From Hemibagrus wyckioides (taxonomy: Eukaryota; Chordata; Actinopteri; Siluriformes; Bagridae), in contig NC_080710.1 in the NCBI RefSeq assembly GCF_019097595.1, positions 4,057,780 through 4,121,779 on the forward strand: DNA of 64,000 bases, given 5' to 3'. This document shows, piece after piece, positions 1 through 47,560 of the stretch; the first letter of the stretch is position 1, and each line of letters opens with the position of its first letter. The notes beneath the pieces are model-generated. The model searched no databases. It saw nothing but the letters and a program-made list of their open reading frames with translations, and was not told where the DNA came from. The position numbers and the translations under genes were made by a program.

Positions 1-759
1 TGTTTTGCAGGTATTTTGTGAACAAACAAAATTCACAGGTCAGAAAGCTCAAGTGGATCATTTTGCTTTCCAACTTGCGACGTAATCCGCTACAGTCTTG
101 TGATCCACTAGACAGTGAGTGGGTGGGGCTGTGATCTGATTGGTTCGGAGGCACTGCTGAGACGTTTTTGTGGTAAAAATTAGTTTCTTCTTTCTGCTTG
201 GCAGGATTGTTTTCACAGAATAATTCAATATATTTTGTTCTTTGATGCTTTTCCCCCATTGTCGGATGTACGACAGTAAATAAATAAATAAATAAAGATT
301 TTTACTGCAATATTTTCTATCATGAGAATAATCTTGGTCTTTAATCGCCGCTTGTACCTCTGCCCCCGAACCGCTTCACAGTAACAGCAGGAGCGCACAA
401 AGCCTCCTTGAATTGCGCTCTTTTATTTTTAAATTAGTTCGAAATTAGTTCCTTCTCAAATCTACAAATCTCATCAGGATGAAAAGTCACCTCCTTTCTA
501 TTCAAGCACTGCTTAATTAGTTTCGCTGCACCGTAGCGCTGTGTTTATGCGCAAGGCCGTTCGGTGAAGCTCCGGTGATCCGAGTTTGTATTCTGAGCGG
601 TGGCACGTGCTGTGCTTTCCAAATCAGATCCCCGGTGTTTAACAATCAGTAGGTAAAGCAGGACTGTCCACGAGACACAAATCGCTGTACTGAACTGCTT
701 ATTTCTACATTCTGCTTAAACTGTGAACTTTTTTCAGTTTTCCCATGTGAGTTGATTTT
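1..759. other. Unassigned sequence
   Basis: I see no coding exon, RNA gene or known repeat here beyond a short (AAAT)n run near 282-295. Confidence 0.5.
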
Positions 760-2590
760 TTTCATGATTCATTTCCACATTTGGTTTCTTATGTCTTTCT
801 ATAAAGTGATCTTTAATGTTAACAATTAACAATTAACAATTCATGATCTCTACTTGATTCATTCATTTTCATGTGAAATTCTGCACACGATTCATTCATT
901 TTCAAAAGATTTATTCATTTTTACATTCAACATTATACAACTTTCTTGTCAAAATTCATTTTTTAACATCCGATCTTAACGATTCATTTATTTTTTACAT
1001 GAAATTCTGCACATGATTCATTTGTCACACGATTCATTTTTCACACGAATCATTTGTCACACAAATCATTTGTCACACGATTCATTTTTCACACGAATCA
1101 TTTGTCACACGATTCATTTGTCACACAATTCATTTTTCACATGATTCATTTGTCACACGATTCATTTTTCACATGAATCATTTGTCACAATTCATTTTTC
1201 ACATGAATCATTTGTCACACAATTCATTTTTCAAACGATTCATTTTTCACACAAATCATTTGTCACATGATTCATTTTTCACACGAATCATTTGTCATAC
1301 GATTCATTTTTCACACGAATCATTTGTCACACAATTCATTTGTCACACAATTCATTTTTCACACGAATCATTTGTCACACGATTCATTTTTCACACAAAT
1401 CATTTTTCACATGATTCATTTGTCACATGATTCATTTTTCACACGATTCATTTTTCACATGATTCATTTTTCATACGATTCATCTACCTTTATAAGTGGT
1501 CTTTAGACGATTCATTCATTTTTTCATTCAACATTATTCAATTTTTTGTTGTTTTGTTTTTTTCCCCTACACATGATTCATTTTTCACGATTCATTTATT
1601 TTTTCACGTGATCTTAATGATTCATTTACTTTTTACATAAAATTCTGCACATGATTCATTTTTCACATGATTCATTTATTTTCACAATTCAATTAGTTTT
1701 ACAAGAGATCTTGATATGATTCTTTCCTTTTCGCCATTTGTTTATTTTTACATCTTCACGATTCATTTATTTTTTGACATGAAATTCTGCACATGATTCA
1801 TTTGTCACATGATTCATTTTCCACGATTCATTTTTCATACGATTCATCTACCTTTACAAGTTGTCTATAAACGATTCAATTTTCAAATGTTTTTTTCCTA
1901 CACATGATCCATTTTTCACGATTCATTTATTTTTTCATGTGATCTTTACATCCATCATAAATTCTGCTTGATTTATTTATTTTTTACAAGTGAACGATTC
2001 ATTTACTTTTTACGTAAAATTCTGTACATGATTCATTCTTCACATGATTCATTTATTTTCACAATTCTTTTAGTTTTACAAGAGATGTTGATATGATTCT
2101 TTCCTTTTCACCATTTGTTTATTTTTACATGTGATCTTCATGATTCGTTTATTTTTTGACATGAAATTCTGCACATGATTCATCTTTCACATGATTCATC
2201 AACTTTTACAAGTGATTTTTTCGTGTTTCATTCATTTTTTACATGATTCATTTATTTTTGCCCAAAATTCTGCACGATTCATATCTTTTTTTTTTCTTTT
2301 TTTTTACAAGTGATCTATATGATTCATTCATTTTCACATTCAAAATTATTCAATTTTCCAATGTCTTTTTTTCCACATGAATCATTTTGTACATGATTCA
2401 TTTATTTTTATGTAAGATTTTGCACAGTTCATCTACTTTTATTTTCATATTTACACGATTCATTCATTTTCACCCGATTCATTCATTTTTACATGCCATC
2501 TTCACGATTCATTCATTTCTTTTATATGAAATTCTGCACACGATTCATTTTTCACATGACTCATCTCATTTTTTTTCACATGATTCATAT
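760..2590. repeat. Degenerate tandem repeat, 16-bp unit in the core
   Basis: From about 1014 to 1480 the unit CACACGATTCATTTKT repeats in tandem with few changes, with GATTCATT and GAATCATT forms alternating. On both sides (760-1014, 1480-2590) the same words (GATTCATT, TTTTCACA, AAATTCTGCACA) recur irregularly, partly as higher-order blocks of a few hundred bp (compare 1610-1720, 1980-2070). Copies also occur at 2965-3160 and weakly to 4640. Because 16 is not divisible by three, open frames appear in several registers; none is a gene. Confidence 0.9.
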
Positions 2591-2593
2591 GTT

Positions 2594-2964
2594 GGCAGCA
2601 CGGTGGTTAACACTGTTGCCTCACAGCAAGAAGGTCCTGGGTTTCTGGTCCTGGGTTCGAACAGGCAGGGGTCTTTCTGTGTGGAGTTTGCATGTTCTCC
2701 CCGTGCCTGCGTGGGTTTCCTCGGGGTACTCCGGTTTCCTCCCACAGTCCAAAAACATGTACATTAGGTTGACTGATAATTCTAAATTGCCCATAGGAGT
2801 GAGTGTGAGTGTGTGTGGTTGTCTGTCTATATGTGTGACCCTGTGATGGACTGGTGACCTGTCCAGGGTGTACCCCTGCCTTTCACCCAATGTACGGTGG
2901 GATAGGCTCCAGCAGATCCCCGTGACCCTAATTAGGAATAAAGCCGGGTATAGAAGATGGATGG
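2594..2964 (+). mobile_element. tRNA-derived SINE, Mermaid/V-SINE type
   Basis: A head with polymerase III boxes (GTGGTTAACACTG; GGGTTCGAAC) is followed by the widespread fish core GTTTGCATGTTCTCCCCGTG and the tail …GGGATAGGCTCCAGC…TATAGAAGATGGATGG. It is nearly full length and inserted inside the tandem repeat field. The family name is from memory and approximate. Confidence 0.85.
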
Positions 2965-3164
2965 ATTCGTATTTTCATTTCATGTTATCTTTATATAATT
3001 CAGTTTGTACATGATTCATGCGTTTTCAAGCATGATCTTTGCATGATTCATTGATTTTAAACATTGGTTTTTCATGAGTTGTTTTTCACACGATTTTTAC
3101 ACAATATTTTTATTTTCACGATTTTTACATTTTCATATTCCAGAATTTTTTTTTGTTTTGTTTA

Positions 3165-3198
3165 GTTTTTTTGTATCAGATTTTTTCCCCACTTATTT

Positions 3199-3231
<33 letters not shown>

Positions 3232-6200
3232 GTGGAATAAGCGTTTTTACTGGACCCCAGTAGTCCCATGTTACTCACATGATCATATGTGATATCTTTT
3301 GTCATTTTTTTTTCCATTAAGGATTGGAAGAGGCAGGAATTGATCGTGCGCCGCGGTGGCCAGCAGACGGCAGTATTGATTCGCTGGCACCGATTTCACC
3401 CGGCATGTGCTGATGTACTAGAAAAGCCATTACATTAACAAGCAGGCTATAATACACTGCATTAATTTGCTGCGGTTGTTGACTGATATTGATGGCTGAT
3501 GCCAAAGTGTTAGCATAGTAACTCAATTAAACTGATTAGAGATTGTCCTCTAACGATATTCTGCTTTTATTTCCAACCAGCACGCACATTGCGCAATAAT
3601 TCCTGACTTGTTAGCGCTGGAGCCGATCTCGGATCTGTGTGGATACTTTCGGGGCCCGACGTTGACATTTCCCACACCATCACTGATCAGGATGGTGTGA
3701 TGCTGGTGTGAAGCCCCTGTAGAGATCAGCAGTCTGAACACGTGTGAATGCAGCGGGTTTCTTTCGCATTACACAGAAGAGGAAAAGCATATTTAGGTCC
3801 GAAAATGCTGATGTTAGATAAAACGCTTTAGTGCCTGTGGTATGAGCGAGTTTTCTGTGCTTCAGTGATCGACTCAGATCATACGCTGAAAATGCCTTTT
3901 GGGTGAAGAGAGCGCTCGATGCTCCGGCGCGACCCTGACGTGACTCATGTCTGAAATACGAATCTTCAAGATATGTTTCTCATAATCTTCACAGTAGTCA
4001 ATATGTTTTTATCACACAATTTCTTTATGTCATTTATTCACTTTCACATGTTGATTTGTGTTTGATTTTTTTTTTTTTTTTCAAAAAACGTTTCACATTT
4101 TCTTTGCAATTTTCACACGAAATGTTTACACATGATTTCCTTTATTTTTACTTTACTTTAATTACATCATTCATTTTTGTTTGCTGTGATTTTTACTCAT
4201 GGATCATTATTAAAGTGTGATTTTTACAAGTTTTATTTTTCATCTGACTTTTTTTTTTTTTACACATGATTCATTTTACATTAAATTTTTTCTTTAATTC
4301 TTTTATTTTTAAATATGATTTTTTAAATTACACATGATTCATTTTTGTTATCCTGTGGTTTTTACACATGATTAATTTTTCATGTGTGTTTTTATTTATT
4401 GATTTTTCTGGGGGTCTTTTTTTGAAAAGTGATTTTAACCCAAAATTCTTTTTTATTTCACATGATTTTTACACTTGATTTATTTTACATGTAATTTTTT
4501 TTTTCTTGATTGATTTCTTTTCCAAACAATTTCACATGCGATTTCGTTTTAATCATGATTCATTTTTTCAACGTGCAGTTCGTTCATTCATTCACTTTTC
4601 ACATACATTTAGACGTGTACTGATTTTTTTCCCTATACGTGATTGTTTTTTTTTTGCTATTTGTTTCTTGTGATTTATTTCTGCATGCGATCTTTTTCAC
4701 ATATTCAAACTGTAAATTATTCAGGTGCAATGTAAGTCAATTTTCAGTAATGAGAGTAAGATGCTCAGCAAATAAGAGCTCATTAATAAACCTTTTAATA
4801 TCCATGAGATATAAACCATTTGCCTTAAGGGAATTTCATTAAATCCACTCGGGTGTTGAGTTAAAGCCGTGTATTGCGTATAGCAGGATGGAAAGCTGTC
4901 CGACTTCAAGATTTTCACTTTACATTAAATGCTTTGTCCTTGATCGAGCTCTCGTCCTTCCTTAATGGATGACTCTCTTTACGTGATCATGTTTCCAGAC
5001 GGCCCTTATCGCTGTTGATTTTTGTAATTAGATCCTAGAAAATATGTTTCCGGAGAATCTGGTGTCTCTCTGATATCATATTATATCCTGATACTACACT
5101 TACAAATCTGTATGTAATGTAATGAGGGGGAAATATTCAAGTCTGGTGAAATTCAACCTGCCTGCACATTTCAGAGAAATTAAAATGTTCCAAGGCATTT
5201 CCTCCTGTTATAGTGAGCTATATTTACTCTTTACTTCGTCATATAATTGTAACGTCGTACAAATCCTGAGCTTAAAAGCATCCTTGTCCACAAAAATTGT
5301 ATTTTCTGTTCATTCACTCAAACATTTTACCTGAACACATTCACCACCATGGAAAACTTGGAAATATTTCCTATTCCAGAGTCACAGGTTCGACAGGAAG
5401 TAGCATCATTCCCGAAGTTATTTTCCTGAAGATCACTGGAATCAGTGATTTTATGGTAATAACTGAGGAGTTCAAACCTTTTTACCCAAATTATAGATTG
5501 AAGGTAAATCATTAATTTTTTTTTATTTTTTTTAATGAGTAGACATTTTTGACTGCTTAAATGTATGGTTTTTTTTAGATTCAATAAATCAACTTTAATT
5601 CAATTAAATTTTATTTGTATAGCACTTTTAACAATGAACATTGTGTCAAGGCAGCTTCACAGAACATAAGAAACAAAAAAACATGCAAAAGTCCTAGATG
5701 TTAGTCAAAATAATCCCTAGTGAGCGAGCCTGAGGCGACTGTGGCGAGGAAAAAACTCTCTTACATGGTATGAGGAAGAAACCTTGAGAGGAACCAGACT
5801 CAAAAGGGATTCCACCCTCATTTGGGTGACACCAGAGAGTGTGATTATAAATGATTATAAACACTGGGGAGTGTGATTATGATCAATGTCCTTTCTGCAG
5901 TCATGTACAGTCAGTTGTGTGATGCAGATACAGCATATGTAGAATGTTAGTGTGTGTATAAGGAGGTTGTTGTCATCCTCGAAGTCCACATAGGCTTGGC
6001 AGCGTTGCGTTGATATACCCACATCCTCACGAAGCAGAATCCAGAGCTGGTCCATCTCTGGATGCCTCAGGGACCCTCGCAGGGTTCACCTCTGTCTACT
6101 GGAGCTGGCACAATCTCCAGATGCCTCGAGATGGGTAAAAAAAAGAAACGGTCAAGTACAGTGGAACCTCGGTATATGAATTTAATTCGTCCTGGAGGCG

Positions 6201-7930
6201 AGTTCTTAATGTGAAGATTTGTATTGTGAAACTAATTTTCCCATAAGAAATAATGTAAATGCAGGTAATCTGTTCCAGCTTCCCAAAACATTACCAATAT
6301 TCCCAATATGAAGCGTATGGAAACTGTATGGCTGCTTACAAAGAACTGACCCAAGCCAAGCATTCCATGTCAAAGGTCCTCACAGGAAGTCGTGCCACCA
6401 AGCTTGGGCTAAAAATAGAACAGACCGCCCACGCCCCCAACGTGTCAACCAAAAAGCGCCCGAAAAAATCACCTAGCCTTTGAAAAAATGTTGAAGGCAA
6501 CGTTGAAGACGTTACTTAAAATAAATAAATAATGCATATTTCTTGTACCAAAATGGCGCTGGGAAACAAAACTGCTGATGCAATCATAAAGACTGTCCTG
6601 TACGCATCCCAGGACTTATACTGACAATCTTCTGAGCATCATGTTAACCTTCTATGTTAATCTGTATACTGTAATGATTCAGAATCTCAGTATCCAGGCG
6701 GTCACCCAGAAGAAGACTGAAGTTCTCTTCGAGTCTGGTTTCATGCTCATGTCGGGTGAGGAATGTCGTCTTTTTTTATTTTTTATTTTTTTTACCTCGC
6801 CTATGCTCATTAGGGATCTAAAGCTATATCCAGAACAGGCTAAAAAGTGACACAGTCCATTCGCAGCCTCTTTCTAAGAAGTAAGAGCAGAACCCTTCCC
6901 ATCATGTCCTCGTGACATTAAAGAAAATTGGCCGTGAAAAAAAATGAAATGGCCGTGTCCTTTTTTCTTGCATAGAAAGATAGTTAAAAAAAAAAAAAAA
7001 GATGATGAGGCATCACTGGGAATATTGGACGAGCTACACGAATGCAAAAATCTCTGGTTTCAGACAGCACTTGCTTAGTCTGTGGCTCAAACAGAGACAC
7101 TAAGGTTCTGAAACTGGTGATGCACAACCTCTTTTATTCATCCAGAATAATTCCACATGGACCTCATTAAGGACAAGGAGTATTTCAGGTCTCTGGACTT
7201 GAAACGGTTTCTGTGCAAGTACATGTCATTATGTATTTACTTTTTATTTTAGTGCTGAATCACTCCATCCTACGATCTTCACACAGGTCTATCTTTGTTG
7301 ATCCCAACAAACATTTTTTTAAATAACATACTGTTATTTCTGCAGCCAACTCTGAAGCTTTTGTTGAGCATGTTATAGATCAATCCCACAAAAGCACAAT
7401 GGCATTTGTCTTCAACAATGTGGTGTAAAAATCTCTTCTGGAAACTGCAAGAGATGATGATGATGATGATGGATTTCATGCGAGTTTGTTTGTACAGTAC
7501 ATAATGGTGTACAGTATCCGGTTGACACTAGAAGCATTTGGGCAGTCAATAAAGTCGCTGTCATTTTTGCATGAGAGCAAACATTTTCCTCGGTTCATTT
7601 CATTAAAATCCATTAAACTGGAAACATGTGGAAATGAATTATAATCGATGTCCAGAATGCTTCAGAATCACCATTAGATTTATTTAGAGCCTGTATTGAT
7701 TTCGTGTATGATTTCCAATTGGCCTGTGCGCTTATCCTCTATTCGAGCCACTAGGGGACCGCGCGTTGTCCCTGAAGAAACTCAACCCCAGCTTTGCTCA
7801 TGCCCTTCAAAAATGCACAAGGGTGGGCATCTAGTGTTTCCGACAACCCTTGTTCATTCCGTGCGACAAGTTGCAGCAGCAAGAACCTTCTGGTAGGATT
7901 GTAGGATCTGTCCTGTTTCTCCGGTTGAAA
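3165..7930. other. Gene-free upstream region of asic3
   Basis: Contents: an (AC)n run at 3200-3229; a T-rich stretch with GATTCATT words (3990-4640); a teleost interspersed repeat at 5588-5900 (starts ATTCAATTAAATTTTATTTG, contains CTTGAGAGGAACCAGACTC); and a DNA-element end at 6156-6275 (CAGTGGAACCTCGGTATATG). I see no convincing coding exon. The part near 7700-7930 is presumably promoter and 5' leader of the exon 1A transcript, but no core motif is clear. Confidence 0.6.
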
Positions 7931-7932
7931 CC

Positions 7933-41259
<33,327 letters not shown>

Positions 41260-41394
41260 CGACGCAGGCGGGTTCGAGGACAATTAGCGGTCTGACAGCA
41301 AACTGTGATTCTGACTTGTATACATGTACATATCTATCACACACAGTACGAAACAGTACAGTACAGTGTGACGACTAGTTCAAATTGGTCAACG

Positions 41395-41400
41395 AATAAA
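41395..41400 (+). terminator. Candidate asic3 polyadenylation signal
   Basis: AATAAA lies 136 nt after the distal asic3 stop codon, the first such hexamer downstream of it. I see no decisive GU-rich element, so the cleavage site is not fixed. Confidence 0.45.
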
Positions 41401-42515
41401 TCAATTCCTGAATAGAATCCGATATCACCGTAAAAAGTACAAGTAGGCAACACGTCCCCAAACAATACTCAGGTTTATATTAGTATAACGCAGTATCAAC
41501 AGCACCTACTGTTTGTTCCATGTTGTGAAAATGATAGCGCTATGTCAGAGACACTGAATGATTGTGAACTGTGCATTGGGTTATTAAGGCTGCTAGGGAA
41601 AGTGTATTAATCAAGGCACACCACTGCACAAAATGAGCGTGAACAGACAGTCATTTCTTTTTGTTAAACACTAGGCTTGTGCTGATATAATACAATATAC
41701 AGATATTCAACTCAGTGGACCCAATCGTCCTTGCTAGCTAGCATATGTTTGCATTCTTCAGTCGTGGCATCTTTCGATCCTTCTTACTGTTTCCAGGTCC
41801 AAGCTTCTACCGTGTCAGCTGATTCTCTCGTATCTCGTCCCTTGAGCGTGATTTTCCGGTATCACTGCTGCAAACTGTAAGCGAATTTTAGCAGAATTTG
41901 ATGAACATCGTCTTCATCTAAAACACACGATCTAAACCACATAGTCATTCGTACCAAGCAACAGTATCAGCATCAGTTGCAAATGAATAATAATAATAAC
42001 CTTGTCTTGTCTATGGGGTCATACAGTCAGAACTCAGACACCCTCCAGGCTGCAGTTTTGTCCATTTTTGTGTCCAGTAAAGCTGATAAATATGACGCAA
42101 CTTGTCTTTGCACACTCACAGGTGCTGTACCTTACTGACTGACCCTTAACTCACACCAATATTGGAAACAACTGAACTCTTACCCTAACATTTCTAAAAG
42201 GCATTGCCAAAGAAGCTAGCCGGATATCTAAATTAGCCTAACTTCAGTATTCTTCCCCAATCTGGTTGGTACATACTGTTTTACATCCAAAGTTATAGAA
42301 GTGCTTTAGGTTTTTGTTTGTTTGTTTGTTTGCTTTTAAATACCTCAGCAAGAACATTTTGGAAGTCAGTGTTTGGGATCTGAAGGAGGGACTGGACTCG
42401 GAAACAGGTGACAAGCAGATAGAAAACTCACAGGTGAACTTGTATGGAGGACACTCTGTGTAAACTTTACCAAAATAAAGAAGAGCAAACGTTTAATTGT
42501 TGATAAAATGATGTA

Positions 42516-42855
42516 CACTATATTGCCAAAAGTTTTGGGACACCCCTCCAAACCATTGAGTTCAGGTGTTGAGCTCGGCCCCTTAGTTCCAGTGAAAGGA
42601 ACCCTTAATGCTTCAGCTTCATACCAAGGCATTTTGGGCAATTTCATGCTCCCAACTTTGTGGGAACAGTTTGGCAATGACCGCTTCCTGTTCCAACATG
42701 ACTTCACACCAGTGACCAAAGCAAGGTCCATAAAGACATGGATGAGTGAGTTTGGTGAAGCATTAAGAGTTCCTTTCACTGAAACTAAGGGGCCAAGCCC
42801 AACCCCTGAATTCAATGATTTGGAGGGGTGTCCCAAAACTTTTGCCAATATAGAG
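42516..42855. mobile_element. Small Tc1-derived element with long terminal inverted repeats
   Basis: Flanked by TA on both sides. About 100 nt at each end are inverted copies (CACTATATTGCCAAAAG…; …TTTTGCCAATATAGAG). The centre keeps about 150 nt of transposase C-terminal code (EQFGNDRFLFQHDFTPVT). Confidence 0.85.
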
Positions 42856-45704
42856 TATGTTTCTGGAAGGAGTCTAGAGTATAACATTCAAAGGTAACAT
42901 AACGTTTAAACATTTGGCGGATTTACACCAGTTGCTGATGCATCAGCTAAAGAGAATAAGTTTGTAAAAACTATACTACTGGATATTTCTTAAGTGATGT
43001 TCTTAATATTTGGTGTCCCAGTTCGTGGAATGTGGATTTGAACCAAAAATCATTTACGAAGCTTACGTTCTTTTTAGTTTAGACTCACATCTTTCAAAAT
43101 GGTGGACGCAGTAACGTTAAAGCTAGCAAAGGTAACTAAAAAGGAACATGGTTTTTTTTGTTTGTTTGATACATGCAACACTGTGTTCTATCAGCTTATC
43201 TTAAAATATCAACACAAGCCTAGTCAACGTGAAACGAGTCAACGATGTATGTGTAGTCAAACTTATTTCTCTGAATGCAGTTGAACAATGTTTGTCTGTT
43301 TACATTACATGTATATATATATAAGTGCAATAATCTGCATCACGTGTTATAGAATAACCAATGTAATACCCTCAAGGCTTAACTGTTAGTCTAAAGGAAA
43401 GATTAGAGATTCAGGTTCTGTGTTGAAGTCTCCGAGGAGCATTTTACTTTTGATATGCATCGTATTTCTAATCGTTTCTATTGTATAATTCTGGAATTCT
43501 ACGGAAGGAAACGTGGGAAGGATTCAGGTTTCAGCACATCCCATTCTCGCCAAACGAGTCAAATCAAGTTCATCAGGTGGCCTGGTTTGTGTGAGGAAAC
43601 GAGAGGCGTACACAACCTAGATGAAGAGGAAGCTCATATCTTTATAAATAATGCGGAATTCCTTCAGGACAGCTTTAACCCTACTCATAACCCCCTTGGA
43701 GTCTCTCACCGAACGCTGCTCGTACATCAAGCCTCAACTGTCCACGAGCATATACAGTACCTTGTGGTTTAAAAAAAAAAAAAAACTAGATTTCCCAAAG
43801 GCGTCTTCCTTTCTTTCTTTGCTTGCATGCACATATTTCCCGCGTATGAAAGATTTATCCGATGATGTGTCATATTCTGCGAGCGAAGACCGAGGGATAT
43901 TATCACAGTGAAAAACACACACACGCCATCTTTTTCTTTAAACTTCGCTTCTGCATCCAGCTAATAGTGCCGTTTTATAGAACAGGATTTCTAGCACATA
44001 TATCCACATTTTAAGTCAATTGTGAAGTGTAAATGAATCTATATAATAAACATATTTAACCTTCTCTTAATGAGTACTTTTCTTCACATTTCTGTCTGTC
44101 TTACTTTGTATTACAACCTAAAACTTTGGTGTCTAGCTGCTTAACAATCTGCAGCTCGTTTATGGTTTTTTTACCCATTAAACAAACCCCGCCCACTTGT
44201 TTTCTATTGGCCGAGATTCAGGACAAAATAGAAATTTCTTTCATGTCCTGCATCCTGTCACCTTAGATGAAATTTTCTGCAAGGAACATTTTATTTAGAT
44301 TTAGTAAATCAAGACTATTGGCATGTTTATGGAGAACCAAGAGGAATCATACCGTAGCCCAAGCTGAGGAACAAACCAGGAACCCTGGCATTGCAACATG
44401 AAGATTTTAACCCATTATCAGGTATTTTGAGTGGATTTTACATTTTTTTTTAGATTATTATGAAATGACATTTAAGCCATAATGGTATTTAATAATTTCA
44501 GTACACATGATTGAATCTTACTTTTCTGAGCTCCACCAGTGGAAGATACATTAGAGGTTACCGTGCTGTTCCCTCTCTAACGGCTTTGTCTGATCAAACA
44601 AAGAGGTCAGGATCAAACCAGACACTGGTTGTGCCACTCTAATAAAGAAAATTACTCTCATGTTATTAATACACTGCATTACAATCATGTAATCACCGCA
44701 TTATGACTTATTCTGTGTAATAACCATGTTATTACCATGTAATTACTTTTTTTTTATTAAATATATATACACACAAATTTACAGAGTATAAAATGGGTTA
44801 AAGGACCCATAAAAGATGAAGTACAGACACTTTTTCATTTTTTTTGGTTTGGTTTATTTTTTAAATAAGTGTTGCTTTGATCAGAAAAAAAAAAAAACAA
44901 AAACAGAAAACTAATATTAAGATAAATATTAAAAGCAACCAAAACATATAGCACCTTGTACAGTCAGAATGTAGACTGCTCATAGTGGTCATGATATAAC
45001 AATCATGTAAAAATCACCAATCAATTTATTTATTTTTTTATAGTCAGTTGTGTAAACGTGTTTGTGTATCAGGTGACTCACACACTCCCGTTTCCACCCC
45101 CGGAGCGACACATTATATACGCACCAAAAATAAATACTGTACATTACCTAGCTGTAAATGTGCAGAGGTATTTCAGGCTGTGTTAAATAGTAATGCATTT
45201 GCCCTGATGTAAAACAAACGAACAAACAAATAAACGTAGTCAGCGTGTCATAAAGCCATGTGCTTGTTTTGTTTTTTTTCCTCTTCCTTAAAAGCAATAC
45301 TTATATTTCAGACACGATAAATGCGGTCGGTGAAACTGTTTCATCTATCAGCTGTGAGAGAGGATTAACGGTTTATGGAAGCGGCGCTAGCCATCTGGTC
45401 TTCCTAACGGCCCCTAGACCATACATTATTTATCCGAGCGCGGTATGAAACTTTAAGAAAATCCATCTTTCCTTGTCAAGATAACAAAAGCCCTAAGGCT
45501 TGATGGATTAAAGGCTAATTCATCAGTTAGCTAATGAGGCGTTAATATTGAGAAAAAAAACGCATGTCGCTTCCTTGTCCTTTGTCATTTATGCACCATC
45601 AATGTGTTTTATAGTCAGGTTGAATTCTCCATTCTGATTGGTCAGATCATTTTTTTTACACCATTTTTATTTTTCCGCATTATTTCCTAAGGAGTCTCCA
45701 TTTC

Positions 45705-46344
45705 ACCAAGACATTTTGGACAATTTCATGCTCCCAACTTTGTAGGAACAGTTTGGGGATGACCCCTTCCTGTTCCAACATGACTGCACACCAGTGACCA
45801 AAGCAAGGTCCATAAAGACATGGATGAGGGAGTTTGGTGTGGAGGAACTTGACTGGCCTGCACAGAGTCCTGACCTCAACCCCATAGAACACCTTTGGGA
45901 TGAATTAGAGCGGAGACTGTGAGCCAGGCCAAAACTGGGACGTCTGCCTTTACCTCCACATGAATGTAATATGGAGTTGTCTCCCGCCCTTTACAGCTAT
46001 AACAGCTTCAACTCTTCTGGGAAGGCTTTCCACAAGGTTTAGGAGTGTGTTTATGGGAATTTTTGACCGTTCCTCTAGAAGCGCATTTGTGAGGTCAGGC
46101 ACTGATGTTGGACGAGAAGGTCTGGCTCACAGTCTCCGCTCTAATTCATCACAAAGGCCAGTCAAGTTCCTCCACACCAAACTCACTCATCCATGTCTTT
46201 ATGGACTAGTGCATGAAATTGTCCCAAATGTCTTGGTATGAAGCTGAAGCATTAAGAGTTCCTTTCACTGGAACTAAGGGGCCGAGCCCAACCCCTGAAC
46301 TAAATGATCTGGAGGGGTGTCCCAAAACTTTTGGCAATCTAGTG
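45705..46344. mobile_element. Fold-back Tc1-derived element, left end missing
   Basis: The left part reads transposase C-terminus on + ([18 protein letters not shown] … [14 protein letters not shown] at about 45756-45921). The right part carries the same sequence inverted and partly deleted, ending TTTTGGCAATCTAGTG. Confidence 0.82.
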
Positions 46345-47196
46345 TAGCTGTTATAAATGAATTTAAATGCTAGCTATAAACAGATAAAAATCACCAGGTC
46401 ATTTTCTGACTGATTAAATTGTACTTGCTGTGGCATAAGGGAAAAAAACACTTCAGGACATGTTGTTATTGGGAAACGGATAAAACTCTGCTTCAACTCC
46501 ATCTTTGATAATTTTCCTATAACAGTGCACCCAAGTGTGTTCTTCCTTATTTACATGATTTGCCAAAAAAAAAAAAAAGTTTAGTGTCACTGTGACAATG
46601 AAAAAGCAGCAGACATAAAACTGTGTGTACGTTTCAGCACCTCTGTAGAAAGTACTCAGGACACTTCATAAAGATTCTAAAATGACTGAGAAAAAATCTG
46701 GTAGGTTTACAAACCTTTCGTAGATCTTAGCGCAGCACATGCAAAATAATACACAACAAAACCCTTTAGGGAAAAAAAAAAAACCCTAACAAACCTTTTT
46801 TTCCTGCCACTCACGAGCGAGTTCACATTCTTCTGAAGCCGAGCTCCTGCTCCTACTGAACAGCACACAACCTTGATCTGAGAATGAAAACTCACCCACA
46901 CGTCAACAGAAAAAAAAAGAAAAAAGTCCTTCTAATGAAACATCTAAGCGAGAGGAGAAGATGGTCGGTGCCATCTGCAGGTCCAGAACACCATGACTCC
47001 TCGAGGTGGGAAGACCGGTGAAGCGAAGGCTCCGTGATACGACTGGTACGATCAAGAAGCTTCGAGTTAAACTAAGGCCACGACGTTCTTCCAGAAAACG
47101 AATGCGAAAGGCTGTGAAAGAGAGAAGAGGAAGTGAATCATAGGAACAAGCAGTAAGAAATAAAAATCTTTTTACCACAGAGCTGTCGGACCATCA

Positions 47197-47480
47197 AGTC
47201 CCGAGGTGTTGATTAGTTTTCTATAACAGCAGCTTTGGCAGCTAGAAATCAGACACTCGTAATACGTTATTGGCTTCTGCAGTGATAACCGACACAGCGA
47301 GCCGACTTTAAAATGTTTTTTTATCTTTAGTTAGACTTTATGGAAGTGTCAGAGATCTGTAACAGTCGGGGGAGGAGTTTGTGCTGGTTTCTCTGTAACA
47401 AGCTGTGTTGTTATCATAACTTCAAGAATACTTGCTATGAACGTATCTGTTTACAGGAACTTGTCTTGTGAGAAACGTTA
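47197..47480. repeat. Copy of a short interspersed repeat family
   Basis: Contains GAGGTGTTGATTAGTTTTCT, ATAACAGCAGCTTTGGCAG and AATACGTTATTGGCTTCTGC, a word set that in other copies of this window goes with TTCTGATTGGTCAG and GACACTGGAGACTCCTTCC (near 18405, 20605, 23525, 45636, 52262, 53709, 59450). It is non-coding. The class is unknown to me and looks MITE-like. Confidence 0.55.
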
Positions 47481-47560
47481 ACGCGGGACAGAGGAGATCG
47501 TATGGACAGACGGAGATAGCGTGTGAAACAGAACATGTGGTGGTTAACCTTTAAGGCACT

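Larger units (their letters stand above)
41401..47560. other. Intergenic spacer between convergent asic3 and atg9b
   Basis: It contains two Tc1-derived elements (42516-42855; 45705-46344), an (AAC/GTTT)n scrap near 42312-42332 and a short repeat copy at 47197-47480, plus unassigned sequence. Part of 46560-47560 must be the atg9b 3' untranslated region, but I could not fix a poly(A) signal. Confidence 0.6.

Noticed and set aside
1014..1480. Regular repeats that could suggest a CRISPR array, and long overlapping open frames
   Set aside because: The units are contiguous 16-mers without unique spacers, in a vertebrate genome. The open frames only reflect the repeat and have His/Phe/Ser-only composition.
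3317..3741. Two minus-strand open frames of 60-70 codons
   Set aside because: No family features or splice signals that link them; treated as chance.
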